Assembly: GCA_937923485.1 (NCBI GenBank)
Contig: CALDUE010000178.1
Coordinates: 1-34,484, forward strand
Direction: 5' to 3'
Origin: an uncultured Saprospiraceae bacterium
GTDB taxonomy: Bacteria; Bacteroidota; Bacteroidia; Chitinophagales; Saprospiraceae
DNA length: 34,484 bases
A model generated the notes under the pieces. That model saw nothing but the letters and a program-made list of their open reading frames with translations. It did no database searches and had not been told where the DNA came from. Positions 27,078-34,484 of the stretch are shown here, piece after piece. Each line of letters starts with the position of its first letter. The first letter of the stretch is position 1. A program made the position numbers and the translations under genes.

Positions 27078-28097
27078 TTACAGCCCAAAATCAATCTCAG
27101 GAATACGATCCCCAAGCGCATCAGCAGAAGCGGGGCTGAGACCTGCATCCGAGGTCTGGCGAAGCTGGGTAATGCCACCGTAGAGACCAATACCACCCTC
27201 TACGTTAGAGAAAGGAGGTAACTCTCCATTAGAGGTAACCCCTCTGTTGGCACGAATGAGGTCTCGAAAAGCGATGAAGTTTTCATCTCCTCCAGTAATG
27301 ACCAAGCGCACTGCTGGAAGTGTATAGCTAAAGCCTTCTAGTCTTGTATTCAAGTTGGCTTCTAGGAAATCATAGAATCCATCTATCCTTCCATTAAATA
27401 CTCTAGCAGCAACGTCTGTACTCGAATCATCTCCTGCGATGAAGAAAAGATTGAGGTCACGCTCCACACCATCGGGGCCAGTCTCGGTAATGAAAACATC
27501 AAATCCGACTTCGTAAATGGATACATCAAGACCTTCGGGGGTTTCAAAATCAGTAGACCAACTGAAAGAATATGGTCTATCCGAACTGAAAGGATAAAAA
27601 TCAAGTGGTGGACGCACCTGAAGAAACTCTAGTCTAGGAAGAATTGGGGCACTGCCAGAAGCGATAAGTTCGCCATCCATTTCGATGCGGAGACCTATGG
27701 TATCGCCTGGATTAGCATTCAGCCCTGTTGTATCGTAGGTGTAGAAGAAATTAGGTGTGGTTGGAAAAACCCCTTCTACTCTATCTATGCCTTCGTCGGA
27801 CAAATTGACGCGTGTCATGGTTACCCGATCAGCAGTTCTACTATTTTCTGCAAACGCTACGATTTCATCAACACCGAAATACAAGGAATCTTGTTGCTGA
27901 GCAGCTCCGCTCGCTCCTCCAGGACCATTGTTAAGAAAAGACCTAGTAATGCTGACTAATTGTTCTTCGGCAGAAGAGTTATAGAGCCCATAAACAATTG
28001 GTAGCGGAGGTGCATCTTCGGTCAGGATAACATCGTTATCACAAGAGAAGAGAAAAAACACACTGCTCAGCAGTAGTAAAAAGCGGTAATTCATCAT
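27078..28097 (-). CDS. surface lipoprotein, DUF4249-like
   Basis: 339 residues from ATG 28097 (a second ATG follows directly). I reject the 85-codon upstream extension because it runs through the divergent promoter region and the panB start, and because MMNYRFLLLLSSVFFLFSC is a lipoprotein signal with the lipid Cys at 19, followed by DND. The text EDAPPLPIVYGLYNSSAEEQLVSITRSFL near the N-terminus resembles the DUF4249 pattern in which a small beta-domain precedes the body; the remaining ~280 residues are beta-rich with a C-terminal GDRIPEIDFGL. DUF4249 lipoproteins usually accompany TonB receptors, but none is adjacent here. Family assignment is tentative; outer-membrane lipoprotein is firm. 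Confidence 0.65.
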   Translation of the reverse strand: MMNYRFLLLLSSVFFLFSCDNDVILTEDAPPLPIVYGLYNSSAEEQLVSITRSFLNNGPGGASGAAQQQDSLYFGVDEIVAFAENSRTADRVTMTRVNLSDEGIDRVEGVFPTTPNFFYTYDTTGLNANPGDTIGLRIEMDGELIASGSAPILPRLEFLQVRPPLDFYPFSSDRPYSFSWSTDFETPEGLDVSIYEVGFDVFITETGPDGVERDLNLFFIAGDDSSTDVAARVFNGRIDGFYDFLEANLNTRLEGFSYTLPAVRLVITGGDENFIAFRDLIRANRGVTSNGELPPFSNVEGGIGLYGGITQLRQTSDAGLSPASADALGDRIPEIDFGL

Positions 28098-28104
28098 TGC
28101 TCCG

Positions 28105-28112
28105 CAAATGTA
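28105..28112 (-). promoter_or_regulatory. -7 box TACATTTG, 7 nt before ATG
   Basis: Exact match to TAnnTTTG on the minus strand, ending 7 nt before ATG 28097. It supports this start over the long upstream frame and predicts a leaderless or very short leader. Confidence 0.5.
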
Positions 28113-28172
28113 GTCGATCTTACCATCTCTCGGATGACAACTGGGCGCTACTTTGCGCGAAAAATTTAAACT

Positions 28173-28991
28173 ATGTCTGTACATGCTGAAGTTAAACGTG
28201 TAACCACGCACGTATTGCAAGCAATGAAGAGCCAAAACGAGCCTATTGCAATGCTCACTGCATACGATTACACGATGGCACGTATTCTGGATGCGGCAGG
28301 CATAGACGTTCTGCTTGTCGGTGATTCTGCCAGTAACGTGGTAGCAGGACACGAAACTACCTTACCGATTACCCTCGATGAGATGATTTTCTTAGCGAGT
28401 TCAGTAGTACGAGGAGTGCAGCGCGCACTGGTTGTTGTTGATCTACCTTTTGGCAGTTATCAAGGGAACTCAGAGCGTGCATTAGACTCTGCCATTCGCA
28501 TCATGAAAGAAAGCGGTGCACATGCCGTCAAACTGGAAGGAGGAGCGGAAATTGCTGAAAGTATCTCAAGAATACTATCGGCAGGTGTGCCAGTCATGGG
28601 ACATTTAGGATTAACACCACAGTCTATCTATAAATTTGGAACGTACTCCGTGAGAGCACGCGAAGAAGCAGAGGCTGATAGACTTAGGTCGGATGCTAAA
28701 TTGCTACAGGAGCTTGGCTGCTTCGGACTTGTATTAGAGAAGATCCCCCGAGGACTCGCCGAAGAAATTAGTAAAGACCTCATTATTCCTACCGTTGGGA
28801 TAGGCGCTGGACCAGAAACTGACGGCCAAGTTTTAGTAACGATGGACATGCTCGGTCTAACAAAGGACTTCAATCCCAGATTTATTCGACGTTATCTCGA
28901 TCTCGCTTCGGTGATTGAGGGAGCGACGGCTGAATACATCAAAGACGTGAGGTCACGAACGTTTCCAGACATTAAAGAATCATACAAGTAA
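28173..28991 (+). CDS. panB: 3-methyl-2-oxobutanoate hydroxymethyltransferase
   Basis: First committed step of pantothenate (coenzyme A precursor) synthesis: ketopantoate from 2-ketoisovalerate and methylene-tetrahydrofolate. The 272-residue TIM-barrel protein carries [45 protein letters not shown] (split over about residues 27-72), [18 protein letters not shown] (active-site Lys), [13 protein letters not shown] and [18 protein letters not shown]. These cover the metal ligands and substrate pocket of the family. mltG follows after 3 nt, so they are co-transcribed. A TACTTTG-type -7 box lies about 18 nt before the start. Its substrate comes from the valine branch, whose ilvD appears broken at 13955. 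Confidence 0.97.
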   Translation: MSVHAEVKRVTTHVLQAMKSQNEPIAMLTAYDYTMARILDAAGIDVLLVGDSASNVVAGHETTLPITLDEMIFLASSVVRGVQRALVVVDLPFGSYQGNSERALDSAIRIMKESGAHAVKLEGGAEIAESISRILSAGVPVMGHLGLTPQSIYKFGTYSVRAREEAEADRLRSDAKLLQELGCFGLVLEKIPRGLAEEISKDLIIPTVGIGAGPETDGQVLVTMDMLGLTKDFNPRFIRRYLDLASVIEGATAEYIKDVRSRTFPDIKESYK

Positions 28992-28994
28992 CAG

Positions 28995-30023
28995 ATGGCT
29001 TCAGGGACTAGAAAATTAGCCTATGCGTTCGGTTTTGTGTCACTAGCGACAGTGGCATGGATTGGTGCTCATATCTATTCGCTGCGGGTGGCTCCATTGA
29101 CGGTCAAGGAAGCAGTGATCCATTTACCGCGGAATGGTGACCAAGGCGACATCTTGGATACACTACTTAGTGTTGGTGCAGTCATAGATACGGGTATGCT
29201 ACACATGGCAATCGACAGGTATTTGATCGGATATCGACCTGGGCAATTCGAAATAAAGAAAGGTTGGAGTGCAAAAAAACTCATGGATCAGCTCCGAGCT
29301 GGGGCTCAAAAAGAAGCAAGGATAGTGCTAACGCACGGTCGCCAGCTTCAAGATGTAGCTGCAAAAGCGACGCGCTTTATCGAACTAGATAGTACAGAAT
29401 TCATGACTGCTGTTCTTGACAGCACCTGGCTGGATAGCGTGGGCTTAACTCGCCAAACCGCCATGACCATGTTTATTCCCAATACCTATAACGTGTATTG
29501 GTCCGCGAGCGGAGAAGAAGTGCGTGATCGTCTATATAAAGAGTCTAAGCGCTTTTGGGAGAAAAATAGTAGGCAGGCTAAAGTCGATAGCCTAGGATTG
29601 ACAACTGAAGAAGTGTACACCCTAGCCAGCATCGTTGAAAGCGAAAGCAAAAATGCAGCAGAGCAACCGACTATCGCAGGAGTCTACCTCAATAGACTGC
29701 GTTTAGGAATAAAACTCGATGCTGATCCAACCGTCATTTTTGGGATAGGTGATTTCGGAATTCGAAGGGTACTGTTCTCACACTTGGAGTATGATTCTCC
29801 CTACAATACCTACCTGTACGCAGGATTGCCTCCTGGTCCAATTTCAATGGCCAGCATTTCTAGCATCGATGCAGTGCTTAATCCTCAACAGCATGATTAT
29901 CTCTTCTTCGTTACCAAGGGAGATGGTACAGGTACGCATATGTTCGCTAAGAACATGAGCGGACATAGCAAGAATATACGGACTTTTCAGCAAACGCTTA
30001 GAGAGAGAGGAATACGCAGGTAG
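28995..30023 (+). CDS. mltG: endolytic murein transglycosylase MltG (YceG-like)
   Basis: Cuts nascent peptidoglycan glycan strands at the inner membrane and is thought to set strand length. One N-terminal transmembrane helix (about 9-28) anchors a 342-residue protein. The catalytic domain has TLASIVESESKNAAEQPTIAGVYLNRL with catalytic Glu215 (E. coli Glu218 equivalent), then LDADPTVIFG and YDSPYNTYLYAGLPPGPISMAS, and the end LNPQQHDYLFFV. A LysM-like segment covers about 40-105 (IHLPRNGDQGDILDTLL). Second gene after panB, 3-nt gap. It ends in a (TAGA)7 microsatellite two bases (GT overlap aside) after its stop. Confidence 0.93.
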   Translation: MASGTRKLAYAFGFVSLATVAWIGAHIYSLRVAPLTVKEAVIHLPRNGDQGDILDTLLSVGAVIDTGMLHMAIDRYLIGYRPGQFEIKKGWSAKKLMDQLRAGAQKEARIVLTHGRQLQDVAAKATRFIELDSTEFMTAVLDSTWLDSVGLTRQTAMTMFIPNTYNVYWSASGEEVRDRLYKESKRFWEKNSRQAKVDSLGLTTEEVYTLASIVESESKNAAEQPTIAGVYLNRLRLGIKLDADPTVIFGIGDFGIRRVLFSHLEYDSPYNTYLYAGLPPGPISMASISSIDAVLNPQQHDYLFFVTKGDGTGTHMFAKNMSGHSKNIRTFQQTLRERGIRR

Positions 30024-30024
30024 G

Positions 30025-30052
30025 TAGATAGATAGATAGATAGATAGATAGA
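30025..30052 (+). repeat. (TAGA)7 microsatellite
   Basis: Seven perfect TAGA units immediately after the mltG stop codon, in the gap to the convergent hemH gene. Confidence 0.95.
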
Positions 30053-30095
30053 AGTAAGGCTAAAGATTGGCACTTGTTCTAGAACAACTAAAACA

Positions 30096-31145
30096 CTATG
30101 CGTGCATAGGCTCCTTTAATCCAGCTCGATCCCTAATAATCTGAGCAACTGCTTCTACCCACTCTGGCATATCGTTGAGACTTGGGACGAGGTCGAGTAC
30201 CTCTCCACCCATCTCGACCCATTCTTCGAAATACTCGTCACTGACCTCAATAGTCGTTTCGAGGCAATCTGAAGTAAACGCTGGACAAAGCACAAGCATT
30301 TTGCTGTCGCCAGCTTCTCTGCGCTGCTTTAGCACATCTGTTGTGTACGGTTGGACCCATTTCTCGCGACCTAAGCGCGACTGAAAGCAGATGCTGTACT
30401 GGTCTGGTGAAAGCCCTAACTCGGCGGCAATGAGCTGGGCTGTGTTATGGCACTGCGCACTATAACAAAATTGATTGTGCTTTCCAATTACGCTGCAGCA
30501 ATTCTCTGCTTTTGCACAATGGTTGTGACGATCTGCTTTTCTGAGTTGACGTTCTGGCAGACCGTGAAAACTGAACAAGATGTGGTCGTAACTTGGAATA
30601 TCGAAGGCACGTGCATTCTCAACGAAGCAATTGATCATCGCTGGATTGTCGTAGTAATCACGGATAAGCACCAACTCGGGGATGTTGTCCTCTTCTCGTA
30701 GCAGGCGCATGATCTCGTCGTGTACGCTTCCAACACTAGCACTTGCGTAGTGCGGGTACAAGGAGAAAACGACGAGCTTATCAATATCTTCCTCGATGAA
30801 CTCCTTGAGCACACCCTTCATGCTAGGTTCTTGGTAGCGCATGGCCAGCTTGACGCTGCACTCCTCACCCAAAAGCGGCTTTACGGCTTCTACAAGACGT
30901 TCTCCATAAACCTTAAGTGGACTTCCTTCTGGTGTCCAAAGTTCTTTGTAGAGCTTGGCGGAACTACCAGAACGGAAAGGCGCGATGATACCTTGTACCA
31001 ATGCTTGACGGGCGATCCACGGATAGTCGATCACCCTTCTATCTGTGAGAAACTCGCGGAGGTAACGATACACATCGGAGCGCGACGGTGAATCTGGCGT
31101 ACCTAGATTCACAATCATTACACCTGTTTTGCCAAAAGAAGCCAT
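30096..31145 (-). CDS. hemH: ferrochelatase
   Basis: Inserts Fe2+ into a porphyrin at the end of heme synthesis. The 349-residue protein has VMIVNLGTPDSP, then LWTPEGSPLKVY, FSLYPHYASASVGS, the catalytic FSFHGLPERQ (His194) and TSDCLETTIE (Glu296). Five cysteines at 210, 216, 217, 227 and 232 (CAKAENCC ... CYSAQC) occupy the region where some ferrochelatases have a thumb loop or Fe-S cluster, so a metal site is possible. Protoporphyrin versus coproporphyrin specificity is not settled from sequence. The start ATG is preceded by a perfect -7 box only 4 nt away. An iterated-motif copy lies in the divergent promoter region (31183-31196). Confidence 0.96.
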   Translation of the reverse strand: MASFGKTGVMIVNLGTPDSPSRSDVYRYLREFLTDRRVIDYPWIARQALVQGIIAPFRSGSSAKLYKELWTPEGSPLKVYGERLVEAVKPLLGEECSVKLAMRYQEPSMKGVLKEFIEEDIDKLVVFSLYPHYASASVGSVHDEIMRLLREEDNIPELVLIRDYYDNPAMINCFVENARAFDIPSYDHILFSFHGLPERQLRKADRHNHCAKAENCCSVIGKHNQFCYSAQCHNTAQLIAAELGLSPDQYSICFQSRLGREKWVQPYTTDVLKQRREAGDSKMLVLCPAFTSDCLETTIEVSDEYFEEWVEMGGEVLDLVPSLNDMPEWVEAVAQIIRDRAGLKEPMHA

Positions 31146-31149
31146 GGGA

Positions 31150-31157
31150 CAAAGTTA
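31150..31157 (-). promoter_or_regulatory. -7 box TAACTTTG, 4 nt before ATG
   Basis: Exact TAnnTTTG on the minus strand, followed by TCCC and the hemH ATG (31145). A start of transcription a few bases downstream would give a leaderless mRNA. Confidence 0.5.
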
Positions 31158-31182
31158 AGTACTGTTCAAGATCGTATCGTAG

Positions 31183-31196
31183 GTTTTAGCGAAAGC
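31183..31196 (-). repeat. iterated 14-mer, one mismatch
   Basis: Minus-strand GCTTTCGCTAAAAC, intergenic between hemH and surE; the only non-coding copy in this set. Confidence 0.8.
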
Positions 31197-31270
31197 TTAC
31201 ACCCAGACTACAGACCAATTAAGGAATGGAATGGGTGAGAGGTTGCAGCTTTCATTAAAAAGTCTGTCCG

Positions 31271-31278
31271 TATCCTTG
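31271..31278 (+). promoter_or_regulatory. possible -7 box TATCCTTG, 4 nt before ATG
   Basis: One mismatch to TAnnTTTG, followed by CCAC and the surE ATG (31283). Same 4-nt spacing as hemH and the DUF6580 gene. Confidence 0.35.
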
Positions 31279-31282
31279 CCAC

Positions 31283-32062
31283 ATGGCCAAACCGCTTATT
31301 TTAATCACCAATGATGACGGCATCTCAGCTCCTGGACTCAAAGCACTTGTCGAAGTTGCTCGAAGCCTAGGGGAGGTAATCATTGTCGCACCCGACAGTC
31401 CGCAATCTGGACAGGGGCATGCAATTACACTCACTGCCCCACTTCGTATCAAGTCAGTTGACGTCTTTAAAGGTATAGAAGCCTACGAATGCTCGGGGAC
31501 ACCCGTTGATTGCGTCAAGCTCGCCAAGCATGTCATTTCTAAAGATCGCAACATCGACTTTTGTGTGAGCGGCATCAACCATGGCTCAAATGCAGGGATC
31601 AACATCATCTATTCAGGAACCATGTCGGCGGCAATGGAAGCTTCTTTGGAAGGGATTCCTTCTATTGGATTTAGTCTGACGGATTTTACCTGGGATGCTG
31701 ATTTTTCTGAGGCCAAGCCTTACGTGAAAGCGCTTATAGGATATGGACTTGAGCATGGCTTTGGACCTACCAATTTGCTGAACGTCAACATTCCTAGGCC
31801 TAGTGATGTGCCGCTAAAGGGCATTAAGGTTTGTCGACAAGCCAATGCGCGCTGGGTAGAGACGTTTCAGGAAGGAACCGATCCGCATGGACGCGATTAT
31901 TTCTGGCTAACGGGCAGCTTCGTATCAGAAGATGACGGAGATGACAGCGATATTCATGCCTTGGGAGAGCATTACATTAGCGTCGTTCCTTGTGGTCACG
32001 ACTTGACGAATTATGCGGCCCTTGAGCCTCTCTCTCCGATAGAAAAAATAAAAGCAGACTGA
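31283..32062 (+). CDS. surE: 5'/3'-nucleotidase SurE
   Basis: Metal-dependent nucleoside monophosphatase linked to stationary-phase survival. The 259-residue protein starts with LILITNDDGISAPGL (metal Asp pair), continues with VAPDSPQSGQGHAIT (metal Ser), YECSGTPVDCVKLA and VSGINHGSNAGINIIYSGTMSAAMEASLEGIPSIGFS (metal Asn and dimer region). All usual ligands are present. It leads a plus-strand cluster with a small membrane protein (gap 2 nt), lpxB (gap 3 nt) and DUF4199, a conserved surE-lpxB neighbourhood in Bacteroidota. Confidence 0.97.
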   Translation: MAKPLILITNDDGISAPGLKALVEVARSLGEVIIVAPDSPQSGQGHAITLTAPLRIKSVDVFKGIEAYECSGTPVDCVKLAKHVISKDRNIDFCVSGINHGSNAGINIIYSGTMSAAMEASLEGIPSIGFSLTDFTWDADFSEAKPYVKALIGYGLEHGFGPTNLLNVNIPRPSDVPLKGIKVCRQANARWVETFQEGTDPHGRDYFWLTGSFVSEDDGDDSDIHALGEHYISVVPCGHDLTNYAALEPLSPIEKIKAD

Positions 32063-32064
32063 CT

Positions 32065-32376
32065 ATGCTTAGAGAAGATAACATCATGATTGGTATTGCA
32101 ATTGGGGTGACCGTTCCAGTGCTCGGATATCTCATGGTCGATGGCTTGCTGGGCTTACTTGAAACACTTGGCGTGCGCGGCATGGGCAATTCCGTTATTA
32201 CTTTCAAAGAACGATCTACGATGCTCATTTCTTTGTGCGCCAATCTTATACCGTTTTGGATGATGAGCAGGATGCGCAACGACAATTCGATGCGTGGAAT
32301 TTTGATCGCTACAGCAATCTATGCAATCGGCTGGTTTGTGATCTACGGTCCGCAGATTTTAAACGCAGCCGAGTAA
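32065..32376 (+). CDS. small membrane protein between surE and lpxB
   Basis: 103 residues with three hydrophobic segments (about 7-33, 51-66, 78-97) and no recognised domain. Starts 2 nt after surE and ends 3 nt before lpxB, so it is translated as part of that operon. The same position in related genomes usually holds a short membrane protein of unknown role. A membrane or envelope function linked to lipid A synthesis is a guess from context only. Confidence 0.75.
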   Translation: MLREDNIMIGIAIGVTVPVLGYLMVDGLLGLLETLGVRGMGNSVITFKERSTMLISLCANLIPFWMMSRMRNDNSMRGILIATAIYAIGWFVIYGPQILNAAE

Positions 32377-32379
32377 CGC

Positions 32380-33531
32380 GTGCGCTATTTCATACTAGCG
32401 GGGGAATCCTCAGGTGACAATCTTGGCGCAATGCTCATGGACCGTATTCTCGGTTTAGACCCAGCGGCCAAGTTTGCCTTTTGGGGAGGCGATGCAATGA
32501 CCGAAGTTGCTCAAAAAGTCGATTCGACAGCCAGACCAGGCAGACACATTAAGGAATTGGCCTTCATGGGATTTGTCGAGGTTGTTGCCAATTTGCGCAC
32601 CATTCTTGGGCTGATAAAGCAAGCTAAAAAAGACGTCGAAGCGTTTGCGCCAGATGTGTTGATTTGCATTGATTATCCTGGTTTTAATCTAAGAATGTCT
32701 AATTGGGCGAAGGCAAAAGGGATTCGGGTTGAATTCTATGTTTCGCCGCAAATCTGGGCATGGCGGCGTTCGCGGGTGCACAAGATTATCAAGTCGACCG
32801 ATCGAGTGCTCTGCATTTTACCCTTTGAGGAAGCTTTTTACAAGAGTTATGGCTACGAAGTTGCCTATACAGGGCATCCGCTTCCAAAGCGTATTGACCA
32901 GCACGTTGCGCCTGAACAATTGACGGTAAATACGCTCAACGGTAAGAGCATTAGTAATCAAAAAATTCTGGCACTTCTCCCTGGAAGTCGTGTCCAAGAG
33001 GTCTCAAAGCACCTTCCAATCATGCTGGATGCTTTGCAGGTTTTGCGTAAACGGAATCCAGACCTTGCAGATCTTCAGCCAGTAATTGCAGCAGCCCCAG
33101 TGCTGAGCGATGCACAGTTGTCAGCTTTCGCGAAAACCTATAACGTTAGCTGGGTAAGAAGTAGCTATGATTTACTTAGTCATGCTACGATGGCTTGCGT
33201 TGCCTCTGGAACGGCTACTTTAGAAACAGCGCTGTTTGGTGTGCCTCAAGTCGTTTGTTATAAAGGGAGCGCCGCCTCTGTTTTGCTTGCCCGAAAGCTT
33301 ATTAAAGTCGACTACATCGCCTTGGCAAATTTGATATGTGACGCCCCAGTTGTACCAGAACTGATTCAAGAGGAGTTTACCGCTAAAAATTTGGCGGATC
33401 AATTATCTGCCTTACACGATGGCGCAGCAAGACTGAAACAAGAAGAAGGATATGCTCAACTACGTAAATTGTTATTGCCGTATGAGGCGACAAATACGGC
33501 TGCTCAACTAATTGTTAGTGAAATAAATTGA
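32380..33531 (+). CDS. lpxB: lipid-A-disaccharide synthase
   Basis: Joins UDP-2,3-diacylglucosamine and lipid X to lipid A disaccharide, a peripheral inner-membrane glycosyltransferase (GT19). Start is GTG 32380, 3 nt after the preceding stop. Of 383 residues, visible motifs are FILAGESSGDNLGAMLM at the N-terminus, CIDYPGFNLRMSNWAK, FYVSPQIWAWRRSRVHKI, ILPFEEAFY, GHPLP, LALLPGSRVQEV (nucleotide-binding) and CVASGTATLETALFGVPQVVCYK. Confirms a Gram-negative outer membrane with lipid A. A near copy of the iterated motif (33124-33137) encodes AFAKT. Confidence 0.97.
   Translation: MRYFILAGESSGDNLGAMLMDRILGLDPAAKFAFWGGDAMTEVAQKVDSTARPGRHIKELAFMGFVEVVANLRTILGLIKQAKKDVEAFAPDVLICIDYPGFNLRMSNWAKAKGIRVEFYVSPQIWAWRRSRVHKIIKSTDRVLCILPFEEAFYKSYGYEVAYTGHPLPKRIDQHVAPEQLTVNTLNGKSISNQKILALLPGSRVQEVSKHLPIMLDALQVLRKRNPDLADLQPVIAAAPVLSDAQLSAFAKTYNVSWVRSSYDLLSHATMACVASGTATLETALFGVPQVVCYKGSAASVLLARKLIKVDYIALANLICDAPVVPELIQEEFTAKNLADQLSALHDGAARLKQEEGYAQLRKLLLPYEATNTAAQLIVSEIN
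33124..33137 (+). repeat. iterated 14-mer, one mismatch
   Basis: GCTTTCGCGAAAAC in lpxB, encodes AFAKT. Confidence 0.8.
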
Positions 33532-33595
33532 ACAAGTGCGCATATTATTCGATTATCCTATTACAACCTTGAACAATCGTAATAAATCGCCTAAA

Positions 33596-34129
33596 ATGGA
33601 ATACCAACGCAACCTTCACGCAGATGAGAAATACAATCCTGTACGTGCGGCAAACTATCGTGAAGTAAATAGACCTTTTAATTATGTACAAAATGCCTTG
33701 TCATACGGTATTTTAGGAGGCATAGTATTAGGAGCCTATCAATGTCTCATAGGTGGCGCTGATGGTACAATCAATATCGGTATGGAGTTGTTAGGATTTC
33801 TCCTGCTAACGCCATTCTTACTATTAGCACTACGGAAGTTTAGAAACTATCATGCGGGCGGCGAGATTTTTAAAATGGGTATAATTCACGGCATGTCTAT
33901 TAGCGCTGTTGCATCACTCTTAATGGCTGTAATCGCAACCATTGGCATGGCCTGGTTCGTTCCGCAAGATATGATGCTTGAAAAACTAGATATTGGAGAA
34001 ATTGTAGTTAATAGCAGCTTCCAAATTCTTGTAGGTATTGTATTCGGAATGACCATCACATTTATCATTTTACAAGGCCTTAAAAGCGATATTAGAGCTG
34101 ATAAGAACATCGAAAAAATACACTCATAG
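33596..34129 (+). CDS. DUF4199-type membrane protein
   Basis: 177 residues from ATG 33596 (an in-frame GTG at 33536, 4 nt after lpxB, would add 20 residues with no domain content). Four hydrophobic segments: YGILGGIVLGAYQCLIG, LLGFLLLTPFLLLALRKF, MSISAVASLLMAVIATIGMAWF, ILVGIVFGMTITFIIL. The order and the charged Lys-rich tail fit DUF4199, a Bacteroidota-specific family of unknown function often near lpxB. Followed by a strong terminator, so it is the last gene of this cluster. Confidence 0.65.
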   Translation: MEYQRNLHADEKYNPVRAANYREVNRPFNYVQNALSYGILGGIVLGAYQCLIGGADGTINIGMELLGFLLLTPFLLLALRKFRNYHAGGEIFKMGIIHGMSISAVASLLMAVIATIGMAWFVPQDMMLEKLDIGEIVVNSSFQILVGIVFGMTITFIILQGLKSDIRADKNIEKIHS

Positions 34130-34152
34130 TACTCACCCGTGTGCTAAATTAG

Positions 34153-34193
34153 GTATGTGCTAGTCTTCCTAGGCTTGCACATACTTTTTTTTT
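34153..34193 (+). terminator. hairpin terminator with T9 tail
   Basis: 8-bp stem GTATGTGC (34153-34160) / GCACATAC (34177-34184) with an inner TAG/CTA, followed by nine T. Ends the surE-lpxB-DUF4199 cluster. Confidence 0.88.
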
Positions 34194-34314
34194 GCCAAAT
34201 GATACAGTCTGCGGTAGAAATGTTAGGTTTCTTTATTCGTACCAAATCCCAGTCAACTGCGTTAAAAGCTATTATATTACTCGTAAGTTGCATCTTTCAG
34301 TCTAAATCACTCTA

Positions 34315-34484
34315 GTGTCAGAACTCGACCAAGATAATTTGCCACCAATAAGCTTCTCACGTGTAGGAGCTTTTGTTGGTTTAATGGCAGTAGCACTGTT
34401 CGGAGCAATTTGGGCTAAGCCTATTTTGGTACCCCTGGTTTTTGCGATCCTTTTTGCGCTTGTGCTGCGCCCTTTGTGTAACTG
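34315..34484 (+). CDS. AI-2E-family (PerM-type) transporter, partial (5' part only)
   Basis: Begins at GTG 34315 and runs off the window after 56 codons. The peptide starts SELDQDNLPPISFSRVGAF, then a membrane helix GLMAVALFGAIWA and ILVPLVFAILFALVLRPLCN, the opening helices typical of the AI-2E/PerM transporter family (a helix pair with ...PLxxAxxxxxxLxPl). No upstream ATG is available in frame. The substrate cannot be inferred; family members export autoinducer-2, glutamate or act as Na+/H+ antiporters. Confidence 0.6.
   Translation, partial: MSELDQDNLPPISFSRVGAFVGLMAVALFGAIWAKPILVPLVFAILFALVLRPLCN

Noticed and set aside
28098-28352. 85-codon N-terminal extension of the DUF4249-like lipoprotein
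   Set aside because: It crosses the divergent panB start and a perfect -7 box, and hides a clear lipoprotein signal peptide.
30025-30052. TAGA repeat as a phase-variation switch
   Set aside because: It lies after both stop codons, so a change in repeat number would not shift a reading frame.
30074-30087. Perfect palindrome TTGTTCTAGAACAA between mltG and hemH
   Set aside because: Single copy, between convergent genes and without a T-run; not enough to call an operator or terminator.
30720-31091. 123-codon plus-strand frame inside hemH
   Set aside because: Antisense shadow of a well-supported gene.

Overview
The window is a chromosomal segment of a Bacteroidota (Bacteroidetes) bacterium. 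Supporting signs are T9SS-type C-terminal sorting domains, a bacillithiol gene (bshC), a TonB-dependent receptor with an N-terminal carboxypeptidase-like domain, surface-lipoprotein N-termini (Cys followed by Asp/Asn), DUF4199 and DUF4249-like proteins, and -7 boxes of the TAnnTTTG type instead of clear Shine-Dalgarno sequences. A finer placement is not certain; the mix fits Saprospiria/Lewinella-like or marine flavobacterial lineages. I see no phage, insertion sequence, CRISPR array, rRNA or tRNA.

Layout. 1-1893 (minus): glpK and the start of mnmH, overlapping by 4 nt. 1968-5733 (plus): bshC, a DUF6580-type membrane protein and an acyl-CoA dehydrogenase. 5905-8142 (minus): a large secreted FG-GAP/T9SS protein. 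8238-11104 (plus): an NhaC-family antiporter, a DUF2256 zinc-ribbon protein and a lone cytochrome oxidase subunit III. 11300-13417: divergent genes for a small secreted Cys-rich protein and a metzincin-like protease. 13418-14306: a decayed stretch holding a truncated ilvD remnant. 14307-16499 (minus): pyrG and a TrmH-family methyltransferase. 16999-21385 (plus): a surface lipoprotein and a TonB-dependent receptor. 21476-24609: a two-lobed aspartyl protease, a PiT-like membrane protein and a protein resembling thiopeptide/lantibiotic dehydratase C-terminal domains. 24764-26677 (minus): dnaK. 26678-27077: AT-rich repeats. 27078-28097 (minus): a DUF4249-like lipoprotein. 28173-30023 (plus): panB and mltG. 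30096-31145 (minus): hemH. 31283-34129 (plus): surE, a small membrane protein, lpxB and DUF4199. The window ends in the start of an AI-2E-family transporter.

Most genes are housekeeping (tRNA modification, CTP, pantothenate, heme, lipid A, peptidoglycan, chaperone) mixed with envelope and secreted proteins. The most unusual signal is not a gene. A 14-nt sequence, GCTTTCGCCAAAAC, occurs six times exactly and five more times with one mismatch, in both orientations, mostly inside coding sequences and in different reading frames. A related 18-nt form occurs twice. It behaves like a genome-wide iterated or recognition motif, such as an uptake-sequence-like or HIP-like element. Second, several genes have a -7 promoter box ending only 4 or 7 nt before the start codon, which suggests leaderless mRNAs. 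Intergenic regions carry two further dispersed repeat families (CTCTGCG and TTGTCAATTG types).
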